18,190 bases of DNA from CBFGRU01 sp965651255. GTDB taxonomy: Bacteria > Planctomycetota > Phycisphaerae > Phycisphaerales > SM1A02. Where the stretch lies: contig CBFGRU010000028.1 of NCBI GenBank assembly GCA_965651255.1, positions 1-18,190 on the forward strand, written 5' to 3'. The translations under genes were made by a program, and so were the position numbers. Below the pieces are notes generated by a model that saw only the letters and a program-made list of their open reading frames with translations, was not told where the DNA came from and did not search any database. Shown one piece after another: positions 6,817-14,512 of this stretch; the stretch's first letter is position 1, and each line of letters begins with the position of its first letter.

Positions 6817-7665
6817 ATGGCGATGAACAAGAGTCTGAACCACGGCATGATTGATGACGCCCAGGCGAAGCGGGCGCAGGAGTATGCCGACAATTTCGGC
6901 AAGCCGGGGTACAAAGACCCGACACAGATGTACATCGAGCAGCGCTACGACGGTTACTCGCCGGAGAACCAGGAGACGTGGCAGATTCTCTACGACCGGC
7001 AGATGGACTACCTCGCCAGCAACGCAAGCAATGTGTACCTGCACGGCGCGGAGGTCATCAAGCTGCAGCGCGAAGCGATTCCCGATCTGAACGTCATCAA
7101 CGAAAACCTCTGGCCGAAGACGCGCTGGCAGTCCAAGGCGGTGCCCGGCTACCTGCCGGCGAAGGCGTTCTTTGCCTGCCTGTCGAGGCGTGAGTTCCCG
7201 ACCACGATCGTCATTCGCCCGAAGGAATCGATCGACTATCTGCCCGAGCCGGACATCTTTCATGACATCTTCGGCCACGTACCGCTGCATGCGGACCCGG
7301 TCTTTGCGGACTTTCTGCAGACGTACGGTCAGGCGGCGCTCCAGACGGACGATGAGTTTCACACCGAGCGGCTCGCGCGCCTGTTCTGGTTCACCGTTGA
7401 GTTCGGCCTGATTCACGAGGACGGTCGAACCAAGATTTACGGCTCCGGATTGATTTCTTCTCCCGGTGAGTCAAAGCACTCGCTCACATCGCCGGAAGTC
7501 GATCGACGCCCGTTCGATCTTGAAACGGTCTGCGAAACCTCGTTCGAGATCGATCACTACCAGCCGATTCTGTACGTTCTGGAGAGCTTCGAGCAGTTGC
7601 GTGATGCGATGAATACCTATGCGCAGCGACTGCTCAAAGGCCCGAAGACAACGGTATCCATGTAA
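6817..7665 (+). CDS. phhA: Phenylalanine 4-hydroxylase (pterin-dependent, non-haem iron)
   Basis: Hydroxylates L-phenylalanine to L-tyrosine using O2 and a tetrahydropterin, in the cytoplasm. The 282 aa length and the absence of an ACT regulatory domain match bacterial single-domain enzymes. The iron ligands are His149 and His154 in IFHDIFGHVP, and Glu195 in FWFTVEFGL. Other family blocks are GYLPAKAFFACLSRREFP (111-128), YGSGLISSPGE (208-218) and the aromatic SFEIDHYQP (242-250). Bacterial tryptophan hydroxylases share this fold, so Phe specificity is inferred from overall resemblance. No pterin-4a-carbinolamine dehydratase (phhB) or other Phe/Tyr catabolic gene is visible in the window. The gene has its own strong ribosome binding site and a 144-174 base upstream region shared with a divergent gene, so it probably has its own promoter. 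The gene downstream, pepP, starts 77 bases later. Confidence 0.93.
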   Translation: MAMNKSLNHGMIDDAQAKRAQEYADNFGKPGYKDPTQMYIEQRYDGYSPENQETWQILYDRQMDYLASNASNVYLHGAEVIKLQREAIPDLNVINENLWPKTRWQSKAVPGYLPAKAFFACLSRREFPTTIVIRPKESIDYLPEPDIFHDIFGHVPLHADPVFADFLQTYGQAALQTDDEFHTERLARLFWFTVEFGLIHEDGRTKIYGSGLISSPGESKHSLTSPEVDRRPFDLETVCETSFEIDHYQPILYVLESFEQLRDAMNTYAQRLLKGPKTTVSM

Positions 7666-7742
7666 ATGAACCCGCCCGCGTGACTTCGCGGTACCATCAG
7701 CGATTCCCGCAGTTCCCGATGAATCGTTGATGGAGTGTGTTC

Positions 7743-9017
7743 ATGCCCGCTACGTCGAAGTCAAAGTCGGTCTCGGCCGTCAAGTCGAAATCACCCTCGA
7801 TTCCACTCTCGGAGTTCTCCGATCGCCGGCAGAAACTGATGCGCGGTTTGCGCGGTGCAGTCGGCCTGCTCTTCGCCGGCAGCGACCCAACGCATGGCGA
7901 TCGCCCGTGGCGGCCGCATCCGCACTTCGAGTACTTTACCGGCGTGGTCGATGAACCCGAAGCGGCCCTTCTGATCGACCCGACGAACCCGGTCGAAGCG
8001 CGGCGGGTGACGCTCTTCCTGCGTCCGCTGAACCCGGAGGTAGAGAAATGGGATGGCCTGCGAACCGAGATTTCCAAGGCGCTGCGCGATCGCTACGGCG
8101 TACGAACAATCTTTCGCATCGAGCGTCTGCCACTGGTGCTACGCGATGCGGTTCGGCGCACGAAGCGCGTGGCCTGCCTGCACCCCTTTGCCATGCACAC
8201 GCAGCCGGTGTCACCGGATCTGGCAGTGTTCCAGAATGTTGCGACGCGAATTCCCGGCGTGGTGATTGAAGACCAAACCGACATTCCCGCGCGGTTGCGC
8301 AGCATCAAGAGTCGAAACGAAGTGGCGGTGATGCAGCATGCCATCAACATCACGCGAGAAGGATTCGCAAGAGCAGCGGGGTTCATGGCGCCGGGAATGA
8401 ACGAGTTCGATGTACAGGAAGCGATGGAGCACACGTACCGCACGAACGGCGCCCGTGACACGGCGTTCGGAACGATCGTCGGCGGCGGAATCAATGCAAC
8501 CGTTCTGCACTACCGCGCCAACAATCAGCCGCTGAACGATGGTGAACTCGTGTGTATCGACTCCGGCGCCCGCTACGGCGGTTACTCCGCCGACATCACT
8601 CGCACCTTCCCGATCAACGGCACATTCTCCAAGCGTCAGCGCGAGATCTACAACCTCGTTCTCAAGGCGGAGGAAGCCGCAATCCGCGCGGTGAAGCCGG
8701 GCGTGACAATCGCCCAGGTCGATGCAGCGGCGCGGGAGATCATCACCAAGGCGGGATTCGGCGATACCTTCATTCACGGCATCGGCCATCACCTCGGGCT
8801 GGAAACGCACGATATCAATCCCGATACGAAGCTCGAACCGGGTAACGTGCTCACCATCGAACCTGGCATCTACCTGGCGGATGAACGGATCGGTGTACGG
8901 ATCGAAGATGACATTCTCGTCACGAAGGACGGCCGCCGAAACCTCTCATCGCATATCCCCAAGCAGGCGGATGAGATTGAAAAGTGGATGAAGGCGCAGC
9001 GAAAGATCGCGCGCTGA
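7743..9017 (+). CDS. pepP: M24 family metallopeptidase, Xaa-Pro aminopeptidase (aminopeptidase P)
   Basis: Removes N-terminal residues that precede proline, using two metal ions. The protein is 424 aa. The N-terminal creatinase-like domain (about 25-170) carries the aminopeptidase P pattern ending HPHFEYFTGV. The C-terminal pita-bread domain (about 190-410) holds the five metal ligands Asp273, Asp284, His349, Glu373 and Glu388 in IDSGARYGGYSAD, GIGHHLGLETHD, TIEPGIY and VRIEDDILV, plus the substrate-side His256 in LHYRAN. The ATG at 7743 was preferred to a GTG six bases earlier because GGAG at 7732-7735 gives a spacing of seven. The first 20 residues are Lys/Ser-rich, a likely flexible tail not needed for the fold. 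There is no signal peptide, so the enzyme is cytoplasmic. A 5-bp perfect hairpin (7676-7691) lies between the hydroxylase and this gene but has no T-run. Confidence 0.92.
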   Translation: MPATSKSKSVSAVKSKSPSIPLSEFSDRRQKLMRGLRGAVGLLFAGSDPTHGDRPWRPHPHFEYFTGVVDEPEAALLIDPTNPVEARRVTLFLRPLNPEVEKWDGLRTEISKALRDRYGVRTIFRIERLPLVLRDAVRRTKRVACLHPFAMHTQPVSPDLAVFQNVATRIPGVVIEDQTDIPARLRSIKSRNEVAVMQHAINITREGFARAAGFMAPGMNEFDVQEAMEHTYRTNGARDTAFGTIVGGGINATVLHYRANNQPLNDGELVCIDSGARYGGYSADITRTFPINGTFSKRQREIYNLVLKAEEAAIRAVKPGVTIAQVDAAAREIITKAGFGDTFIHGIGHHLGLETHDINPDTKLEPGNVLTIEPGIYLADERIGVRIEDDILVTKDGRRNLSSHIPKQADEIEKWMKAQRKIAR

Positions 9018-9049
9018 AGCACTGAACCGAATCTGAACGTGCGTCGTGA

Positions 9050-9817
9050 TCAGGCGAGCAGTCGAACCACATTGCGCTGTAACTCGCGATTCATGACCAT
9101 CGCGCGCAGTGACATCACGCTCAGGAGGCGGGCGCGAATCATTTCACCGGTTTCCGCAGCGTAATCCGTATCCGCAATGCGGCTGTTGGCAGCGGCGATG
9201 TTCTCGAACTCGGTTCGCAGCGCATTCAGGCGACCGCCAATCGTGTGCTGCGCAAAGGAACCGATTTCAGCTCGTCGGGCGCTTACCATGCCGAGGGCCT
9301 GATCGATCACTTCTGCGTTGATTCGGCCGTCGAGTTGCATCGCGCCGGTCGAGAGGGCCTCGAGCGTGATCCACTGTCCAGCCGCTTCGAGTGTGATCGC
9401 ATCCCCCGTGAAGAGTGATTCACCATTGAACGAGGCGCCGGAGAGCAGACGATCGATTGAGGAACGGATCGAGTTCCATTCCATGTCGTAAGCCGCTCGT
9501 TCTTCTTCGGTCATCGCGCCTTCCCGCGCAATGGCGATGCCTTTGGCGGCAACGAGCAGACCGGAGACGCCATCGAGTACGCCATCAGCCGTCGAGGTGA
9601 TGTGGACCGATCGCTCGAGCGAGCGGCTTTCAGCATCGATCGCCGCGAGCATTGAACGAAGATGTTCACTCGCAATGAGGCCGGATGGATCATCCTTGGC
9701 GCGGTTGATCCGCTGCCCGCTTCCGAGTCGCTCGACCGCCTGCTGAAAGCGCAGCGCGCTGTGCTGGTGCAGGTGAGCACCGATGAGCGCATCAAATTGG
9801 CTGAGCGGACGGACCAT
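9050..9817 (-). CDS. Minimal flagellin-like protein
   Basis: A 255 aa protein with the two conserved ends of flagellin and almost nothing between. At the N-terminus, LGSGQRINRAKDDPSG (31-46) matches the 'LSSG.RInsAkDDaaG' block, then SEHLRS (50-55), a long helix, and FNGESLFTG (130-138). At the C-terminus, RRAEIGSFAQ (181-190), ENIAAANSRIADTDYAAE (205-222) and a terminal helix ending NVVRLLA match the D1/D0 tail, where flagellins usually end in LLR. The middle (139-165) is too short to form D2/D3 domains. It would be exported and polymerise as, or modify, a filament; FlgL-like or regulatory roles are alternatives. The ATG at 9817 has GGGGAG 11 bases upstream. The 133-base region before it contains CCGATAA at 9891-9897 (minus strand), like the sigma-28 -10 box, but no matching -35. 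No other flagellar gene is nearby. Confidence 0.88.
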   Translation of the reverse strand: MVRPLSQFDALIGAHLHQHSALRFQQAVERLGSGQRINRAKDDPSGLIASEHLRSMLAAIDAESRSLERSVHITSTADGVLDGVSGLLVAAKGIAIAREGAMTEEERAAYDMEWNSIRSSIDRLLSGASFNGESLFTGDAITLEAAGQWITLEALSTGAMQLDGRINAEVIDQALGMVSARRAEIGSFAQHTIGGRLNALRTEFENIAAANSRIADTDYAAETGEMIRARLLSVMSLRAMVMNRELQRNVVRLLA

Positions 9818-9950
9818 AGGCGGATCAACTCCCCAACGAAACGTCGAACCGAACCGGCCGCAACCTGTGTCAGTCGGTTGAGGAATCGGCTTATCGGTCG
9901 ATTGCCAGCCGATACAGTCGGCAGGGATTCTCTGACTCGCCCGTGGTTGG
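9818..9950 (-). promoter_or_regulatory. Upstream region of the flagellin-like gene; weak sigma-28-like -10 only
   Basis: This 133-base gap contains CCGATAA on the minus strand (plus-strand 9891-9897), seven of the eight bases of the sigma-28 -10 consensus GCCGATAA, 74 bases before the start codon. No TAAA-type -35 is seen at the expected distance, so this is a suggestion only. Confidence 0.2.
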
Positions 9951-11957
9951 TCAGGCGATCGTCGCCATGGCGTGAATGCGGTGGCTGGTAACCACTCGCT
10001 CCTGTGCTGCTTCGATGATCATGCGCAGAAGGTCTGCGTAGCGAAGTCCGGCGTACTCAGCCATAAAATTGAGTTTTCCATCCCAGCACCAGCCGGGGTT
10101 GGGGTTTGCTTCAAGCAGTTTGATTGTGCCGCGCGCGTCGGCGCGGAAGTCGAACCGCGCGTAGTCGCGACAGCCGAGCCGCTCGAACAGCACCGTTGAG
10201 TAGTCCACGAGCTTGCGCGCGGTGTCTTCATCGATGCGCGCTTCACGGTACTTGATGTCCGTCCAGTACGGCGAACCCGGAATCCACTTCGATTCATACC
10301 CGAGGATCTTCGGAAGTTCGGGATCAAGTCCGGTGTAATCAACTTCAAGGATTGGCAGCGTTCGGATCGAAAGGCCGGGATTCCCAATCACACCCACGCT
10401 GTACTCGTTGCCGGTGAGATACTCCTGAACGAGCAGTGGTCTGCCCGGCAGCTCATCGCGCAGCTTCTCCAGGTACGCAACGAGCTGCACCGGATTGTGC
10501 ACCACCGAGTCCTTCGTGATGCCGATCGACGAGTCACCGTAGTTCGGTTTGACGAGCGCCGGGAACGCCGATGGGAGAGTGGCGGCCTGGTCGGACGGAT
10601 CGAAGTACGTTTCCGCCGGAACGGGTACATCCAGCGACGCGGCAATCGCGCGCACGAGTGACTTGTTGTAGCACAGGCCGAGCGCCGTCGGGGCGGCACC
10701 GGAGTATGGAATGTTGCGAATCTCAAGTACCGCGGGAACGTGCAGTTCGAGGAACGCATCGTTCATGAACCCCTCATCGCAGAGGTTGAACACGAACTCC
10801 GGCGGATTGGTGCGCAAGTCCGCGAGCAGATTCTTATGGTCATCAAGGTAGCTGAACGTGTAGTCGGTCAACTCGCCGAGGGCGCGCTTCAGGCGATCAA
10901 TCGTGTCAATATCTTCCGGGTTGAACTGTCCGCCGCGCTTGACCGTATCGGGCAGACTCGGGTCACCCATGACGACCGTGACATGTTTGAACGGCGGGCC
11001 GGATTTCGGTGGAGCGCTGGTCGTCCGTTTCGGCGAATCCGCCGTAAAGAAGATTCGGTGCGCCATCATGCCGAGGTCCTGCCCGCGGTCGCTGGCGGCC
11101 TCGACCGAGCCGTGACTGCGCACATTCTCGAAGCCGACTTTGTCCAGCAGGTTCATCAGGTGATCACGCGAGTACAGTCGCTCCGCGTAGAACTGGTCGG
11201 CAATGACCCCCCGGTCAGCGTGCACGACGACTTCGCGCGTGACCAGCCGCTGACGATCGGCTGAGAGCGATCGCTCGCGACAGACAAAGTGATTTTCATC
11301 GATCCACTCCCACGAGCGGCGCTCGAAGTGGTCGCGCATCCAGTCGCCGTCGGTAATGTCAAGCACAACGGTTCCACCCGGGCGCAGGACGCGATCAACC
11401 GACTTCAGCACCGCGACATCGTCTTCCTCGCGGTCGAAGTATCCAAACGAGTTCCCCATCATGGCCACACAGTGAAAGGTATCTGGTGGGAGCCGAAAAC
11501 GACGGGCGTCGCCTTCATGAAAGGTGACCGGCAGGTTGGCGGACTTTGCGCGCTTGCGCGCGAGGCGAATGAGGTAGCGCGAGCGATCGACGCCGGTGAC
11601 ATGCTTAAAGCCCCGGCGCGCAAGTTCGAGACTGTGCCGACCCTGCCCGCAACAGAGGTCCAGGATGCGATCATTGCTTTCCAGTCCGCCAAGCTTGACC
11701 AGCAAATCAATCTCGCGGCGGGTGTTTGCTTCATTCTCAACAACATCGCCATCGGTCTTGAGGTACACGGAGTTGAACAGCGTGCGCCACCAGTCCGATG
11801 GCAAGTGACGTTCCAGGTCTGAGACCGGGCCGATGGTCTTGGGCGCGCCCCCGGTTGCGGGCTTCCCGGGCTTCCCGTCAGATGCTCTCGAGCCGGAAGG
11901 GCGGGAGGTGGCGTTCGTGGCGGACTTCGTTGGAGTTGAATCGGTGCGGGATGACAT
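9951..11957 (-). CDS. Fusion of a class I SAM-dependent methyltransferase and a D-Ala-D-Ala-ligase-like ATP-grasp ligase
   Basis: A continuous 668 aa frame with two enzyme domains. Residues 1-45 are a Ser/Thr/Lys/Gly-rich, probably disordered tail. Residues about 55-305 form a methyltransferase: SAM motif I ILDLCCGQGRHSLELA (98-113), acidic-end GVDRS (122-126), GNSFGYF (168-174) and LRPGGTVVLD (191-200). A Pro/Ser/Lys linker spans about 306-324. Residues 325-660 form an ATP-grasp domain of the Ddl type: FVFNLCDEGF (388-397), IPYSGAAPTALGLCYNK (416-432), ATP lysine Lys470 in VKPNYGDSSIGI, QEYLTGNEYSVGV (511-523), YARFDFR (599-605) and the Mg-binding LEANPNPG (615-622). It lacks the GEDG motif of true D-Ala-D-Ala ligase, so another acid and amine are probably joined. 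The product is unknown; a methylated dipeptide-like metabolite is one inference. It is preceded by a 214-base gap and followed by the flagellin-like gene. Confidence 0.9.
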   Translation of the reverse strand: MSSRTDSTPTKSATNATSRPSGSRASDGKPGKPATGGAPKTIGPVSDLERHLPSDWWRTLFNSVYLKTDGDVVENEANTRREIDLLVKLGGLESNDRILDLCCGQGRHSLELARRGFKHVTGVDRSRYLIRLARKRAKSANLPVTFHEGDARRFRLPPDTFHCVAMMGNSFGYFDREEDDVAVLKSVDRVLRPGGTVVLDITDGDWMRDHFERRSWEWIDENHFVCRERSLSADRQRLVTREVVVHADRGVIADQFYAERLYSRDHLMNLLDKVGFENVRSHGSVEAASDRGQDLGMMAHRIFFTADSPKRTTSAPPKSGPPFKHVTVVMGDPSLPDTVKRGGQFNPEDIDTIDRLKRALGELTDYTFSYLDDHKNLLADLRTNPPEFVFNLCDEGFMNDAFLELHVPAVLEIRNIPYSGAAPTALGLCYNKSLVRAIAASLDVPVPAETYFDPSDQAATLPSAFPALVKPNYGDSSIGITKDSVVHNPVQLVAYLEKLRDELPGRPLLVQEYLTGNEYSVGVIGNPGLSIRTLPILEVDYTGLDPELPKILGYESKWIPGSPYWTDIKYREARIDEDTARKLVDYSTVLFERLGCRDYARFDFRADARGTIKLLEANPNPGWCWDGKLNFMAEYAGLRYADLLRMIIEAAQERVVTSHRIHAMATIA

Positions 11958-12171
11958 GAGTGGCCAACTTCCTCGCTGCTGTGAGATGCTCTTGTCCGGT
12001 CAGTTGGGAGGTTCGCTTTCGACCGGGTGAGAAAGAACGAACCGATTCCATCGACGAAATCCGACCATCCACTGCCGTCGCGCACTGATGCGACAGTTCG
12101 GGCGGCCGTGGATTAATCGTCGTTCAAACATGGCCATCTATTCTACCGACTGATCACCGCTCCCAACGGCG
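11958..12171 (-). promoter_or_regulatory. Intergenic region before the methyltransferase/ATP-grasp gene, weak promoter candidate
   Basis: The longest gap in the window. On the minus strand TAGAAT (plus-strand 12140-12145) lies 15 bases after TTGGGA (12161-12166), a sub-optimal -35/-10 pair. GAGGA lies about 12-13 bases before the ATG at 11957. A 45-codon Arg-rich minus-strand frame (12137-12000) occupies the region but has no ribosome binding site; I do not call it a gene. Confidence 0.2.
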
Positions 12172-12954
12172 TCATTTCCCGGTGGATGCCATGTCAACAA
12201 AGTACAGGCGCATGCCCGCCGGTGTGAAGACGACCTGATCGCCGACCTGGGCGCCAATTCGTCGGTACCAGTCGCGCCACACTCGGCTGCGCACAAGTTT
12301 CCGCGGGCCGACCAGGTCCGTCTCCACCATCGGGCCGTGCCGCAGGATGAGCGTGATCGGGTTGCCGGGATCCTGCCGAGTGGCTCCACCGAAGGCATCC
12401 GATGGAAACCGATCCTCGAAACCGGTGATGTACAGCGTTCCGTTCTTCAGATTCCCAGGGGTGATCGAGATGGCAAACGGCCCTTCATCGTCACCTCCCT
12501 CGGACTGCGCCGTGTACCGGTCGCGCCCCTTCCGATGGAACGAAGGATCCGTGACGCCCGAACCTTCATGCAGGCAGACCCACGCCCGCCCGCGCAGCTC
12601 GGGAATGATCGGCCCGCGGTCGGTCGGTTCAACTTCCTTCAGCCAGATGAGAGAGAGGTACTTCGCGTCGGACTTTCCTTCCCAGTAATCGGGGTCGCCT
12701 CGAATGACATCGTTGTAATCTCGCTGAATCTCACGAATGCGCCGCGGGGACAGATCGCGCTCGAAGAGTACGTGATCGACCAGTGCGGTCGCCCGGTACG
12801 GGCCGGACGACTGTTTGAAGAACACCCGGTCGCCAGCATCGATCTTCTCAAATGGTTCGCGCGATGTTTGTGTCAGGCGACACTCGACCGTCTTCTCTCC
12901 GCAAAGAAGAAGCTCAACATATGGTCGCATAAGCACCGCGACGTGCAGATTCAT
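12172..12954 (-). CDS. ASCH-domain protein with an extra C-terminal beta-rich domain
   Basis: A 260 aa protein. Residues 1-130 match the ASCH fold (a PUA-like beta barrel that binds RNA or modified nucleobases). The hallmark G-x-K-x2-E-x-R is GEKTVECR at 19-26, followed by GDRVFFK (41-47), a strand pair and RGRAWVCLHE (121-130). Residues about 155-255 form a second domain with KNGTLYITGFEDRFPSDAFG (170-189), VETDLVGPRKLVRSRVWRDW (210-229) and VGDQVVFTPAGMRLYFV (237-253). The latter pattern, basic residues then 'GD.v.f', looks like a DNA-binding pseudobarrel (B3/EcoRII-N type), but this is only an impression. The ATG at 12954 was chosen because the ASCH fold starts there; there is no Shine-Dalgarno. 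It follows hldE by 37 bases, so it is probably transcribed with the LPS genes although its function need not relate. It may act in RNA processing, nucleotide sensing or modified-DNA recognition. Confidence 0.75.
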   Translation of the reverse strand: MNLHVAVLMRPYVELLLCGEKTVECRLTQTSREPFEKIDAGDRVFFKQSSGPYRATALVDHVLFERDLSPRRIREIQRDYNDVIRGDPDYWEGKSDAKYLSLIWLKEVEPTDRGPIIPELRGRAWVCLHEGSGVTDPSFHRKGRDRYTAQSEGGDDEGPFAISITPGNLKNGTLYITGFEDRFPSDAFGGATRQDPGNPITLILRHGPMVETDLVGPRKLVRSRVWRDWYRRIGAQVGDQVVFTPAGMRLYFVDMASTGK

Positions 12955-12991
12955 GATCGCAAGTGTAGCAGAAGTCACGTGGCCGCCGCAG

Positions 12992-14512
12992 TCAGCGCGA
13001 TGCTTGCGCACCACCGTACGCGCGGACGAATCGTTCGATGACGGTTGTGCTGCTCAGGCCGGCGCGGAAGGCCACCGTGTGAAACGCGAGTTCGCCTCGA
13101 TCCATCATCGGTTTCAGCAGGTCGTACTCACGCACTTCTTCCGGGCGATAGTCTCCACCCTTGACGTAGATATCGGGGCGAACGGCTTCGATCAGTCGAT
13201 GGGCGGTTGGCTCGCTGAAGACGACGAGATAGTCGATTGACTCGAACTCGTTCAGAATGTCCAGTCGCTCCGCCTGCGAATAGACCGGGCGACCCTCGCC
13301 CTTGAGTTGGGCGACTTCATCATCCGCATTCACGCCGACGACCAGCACATTGCCCAACCGCTTCGCTTCGCGCAGGTACTGCACGTGGCCTGCGTGAATC
13401 ACATCGAAGCAGCCGTTGGTCAGGACGATTTTCTCACCGCCTTCACGGTGGACTGCGATCTCGACCAGCAGGTCTTCCAACGTGCGCACTTTGCCATCAA
13501 GCCCGCCGTGCAAGCGCAGGATTTCGCGCTGCACTTTAACGAACGGAATCGGTTGCGCTCCGAACACCTCGACTTCGAGGCCGGCGGCGGCATTAGCAAA
13601 GATCACCGAGTCATGCCACGAAAAGCCGTTCGCGACACCGCCTGCGAGTGCGGCAAGCACCATGTCGCCCGCACCGGTCACGTCATACACACTGCGCGCA
13701 ACCGTCGGCACGATGAGCGGTTCCTCCCCCGGCCGGGCGAGCAGCGCGCCGTGTTTGTCAAGGGTGAGCACTACCGCATCGAGGTCGAACTTCTCCATGA
13801 GCATCGTCGCCATCTGCAGGTTGTGCTCATGCGTTGATTCCAGCGGCGTATCCAGCCCGGTGGCCAGTTCCGCCTCGGATCGATTGGGCGTGATGGCCGT
13901 TGCGCCGGAATACTTGCTGTAGTCTTCAATCGCAGCGGGATCGACCAGAATTGGCTTGCCCTTCGATCGGCAGAGATCGATCAACGCCCGGCAGAACTCC
14001 GGCGTACAGACGCCTTTGTTGTAATCTTCCAGGCAGACGATATCCGTACGATCGAGATTCGACTCGATGTATGACAGCAGCCGCTCACGAACATCGTGTT
14101 GAATCGGCTCGCGCGATTCAATATCGACACGGAACATCTTCTGCGGGTGGCGGTGCTGCGCGAGCCCGATGAGACTGCGCTTGATGGTGGTGGGGCGAGT
14201 CCCATCGCCTATGAGACCGTCGGTTTCGCAGCCGGCATCGTCCAGCGCCTTGCGCAGAATTGCAGACTCTGCATCCACCCCGGTCACGCCGACACAGAGC
14301 ACCTCGGCCTTGAGCGCTCTCAGGCATCGCGCGACATTCGAGCTGCCTCCCGGCGCATCTTCAAAGCGGCTGGCCAGGAGAACCGGCACGGGCGCATCGG
14401 GGCTGAGCCGTTCCGCTGCCCCGTGAACATGCTGATCCAGCATGAAATCGCCGACCACCATCGCGGTGAACGCGCGGTACTCGTGCAGACAGCGAAGCAG
14501 TTCAGTCGTCAT
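12992..14512 (-). CDS. hldE: HldE, bifunctional D-beta-D-heptose 7-phosphate kinase / heptose 1-phosphate adenylyltransferase
   Basis: Provides two steps of ADP-heptose synthesis for the LPS inner core. The protein is 506 aa, against 477 in E. coli. The N-terminal ribokinase-type kinase (about 1-335) has VVGDFMLDQHVHG (19-31), APGGSSNVA (53-61) and the catalytic base Asp283 in VTGAGD (278-283). The C-terminal nucleotidyltransferase (about 345-506) has the nucleotide-binding NGCFDVIHAGHV (366-377), VGVNADDEV (392-400), YVKGGDYRPE (449-458) and FRAGLSSTTVIERF (482-495). All key residues are intact, so both activities are expected. The ATG at 14512 overlaps the lpxK stop (ATGA, 14509-14512) and was chosen over upstream in-frame codons that would run into lpxK. 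The arrangement lpxK-hldE, with a GT9 gene in the same cluster, supports a role in heptose-containing LPS. The GmhA and GmhB partners are not in the window. Confidence 0.96.
   Translation of the reverse strand: MTTELLRCLHEYRAFTAMVVGDFMLDQHVHGAAERLSPDAPVPVLLASRFEDAPGGSSNVARCLRALKAEVLCVGVTGVDAESAILRKALDDAGCETDGLIGDGTRPTTIKRSLIGLAQHRHPQKMFRVDIESREPIQHDVRERLLSYIESNLDRTDIVCLEDYNKGVCTPEFCRALIDLCRSKGKPILVDPAAIEDYSKYSGATAITPNRSEAELATGLDTPLESTHEHNLQMATMLMEKFDLDAVVLTLDKHGALLARPGEEPLIVPTVARSVYDVTGAGDMVLAALAGGVANGFSWHDSVIFANAAAGLEVEVFGAQPIPFVKVQREILRLHGGLDGKVRTLEDLLVEIAVHREGGEKIVLTNGCFDVIHAGHVQYLREAKRLGNVLVVGVNADDEVAQLKGEGRPVYSQAERLDILNEFESIDYLVVFSEPTAHRLIEAVRPDIYVKGGDYRPEEVREYDLLKPMMDRGELAFHTVAFRAGLSSTTVIERFVRAYGGAQASR

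Noticed and set aside
6643..7416. N-terminal extension of the pseudopilin-like gene back to 7416
   Set aside because: The extension would run antisense through most of the hydroxylase gene, and the residues are low-complexity Arg/Val-rich; the hydrophobic helix begins just after 6642.
7676..7691. Perfect 5-bp GC hairpin between the hydroxylase and pepP genes, as a terminator
   Set aside because: There is no T-run after it and the stem is short for this GC content, so chance is likely.
12000..12137. 45-codon Arg-rich minus-strand frame in the longest intergenic gap
   Set aside because: No ribosome binding site and no similarity recognised; too short and biased to call from one sequence.
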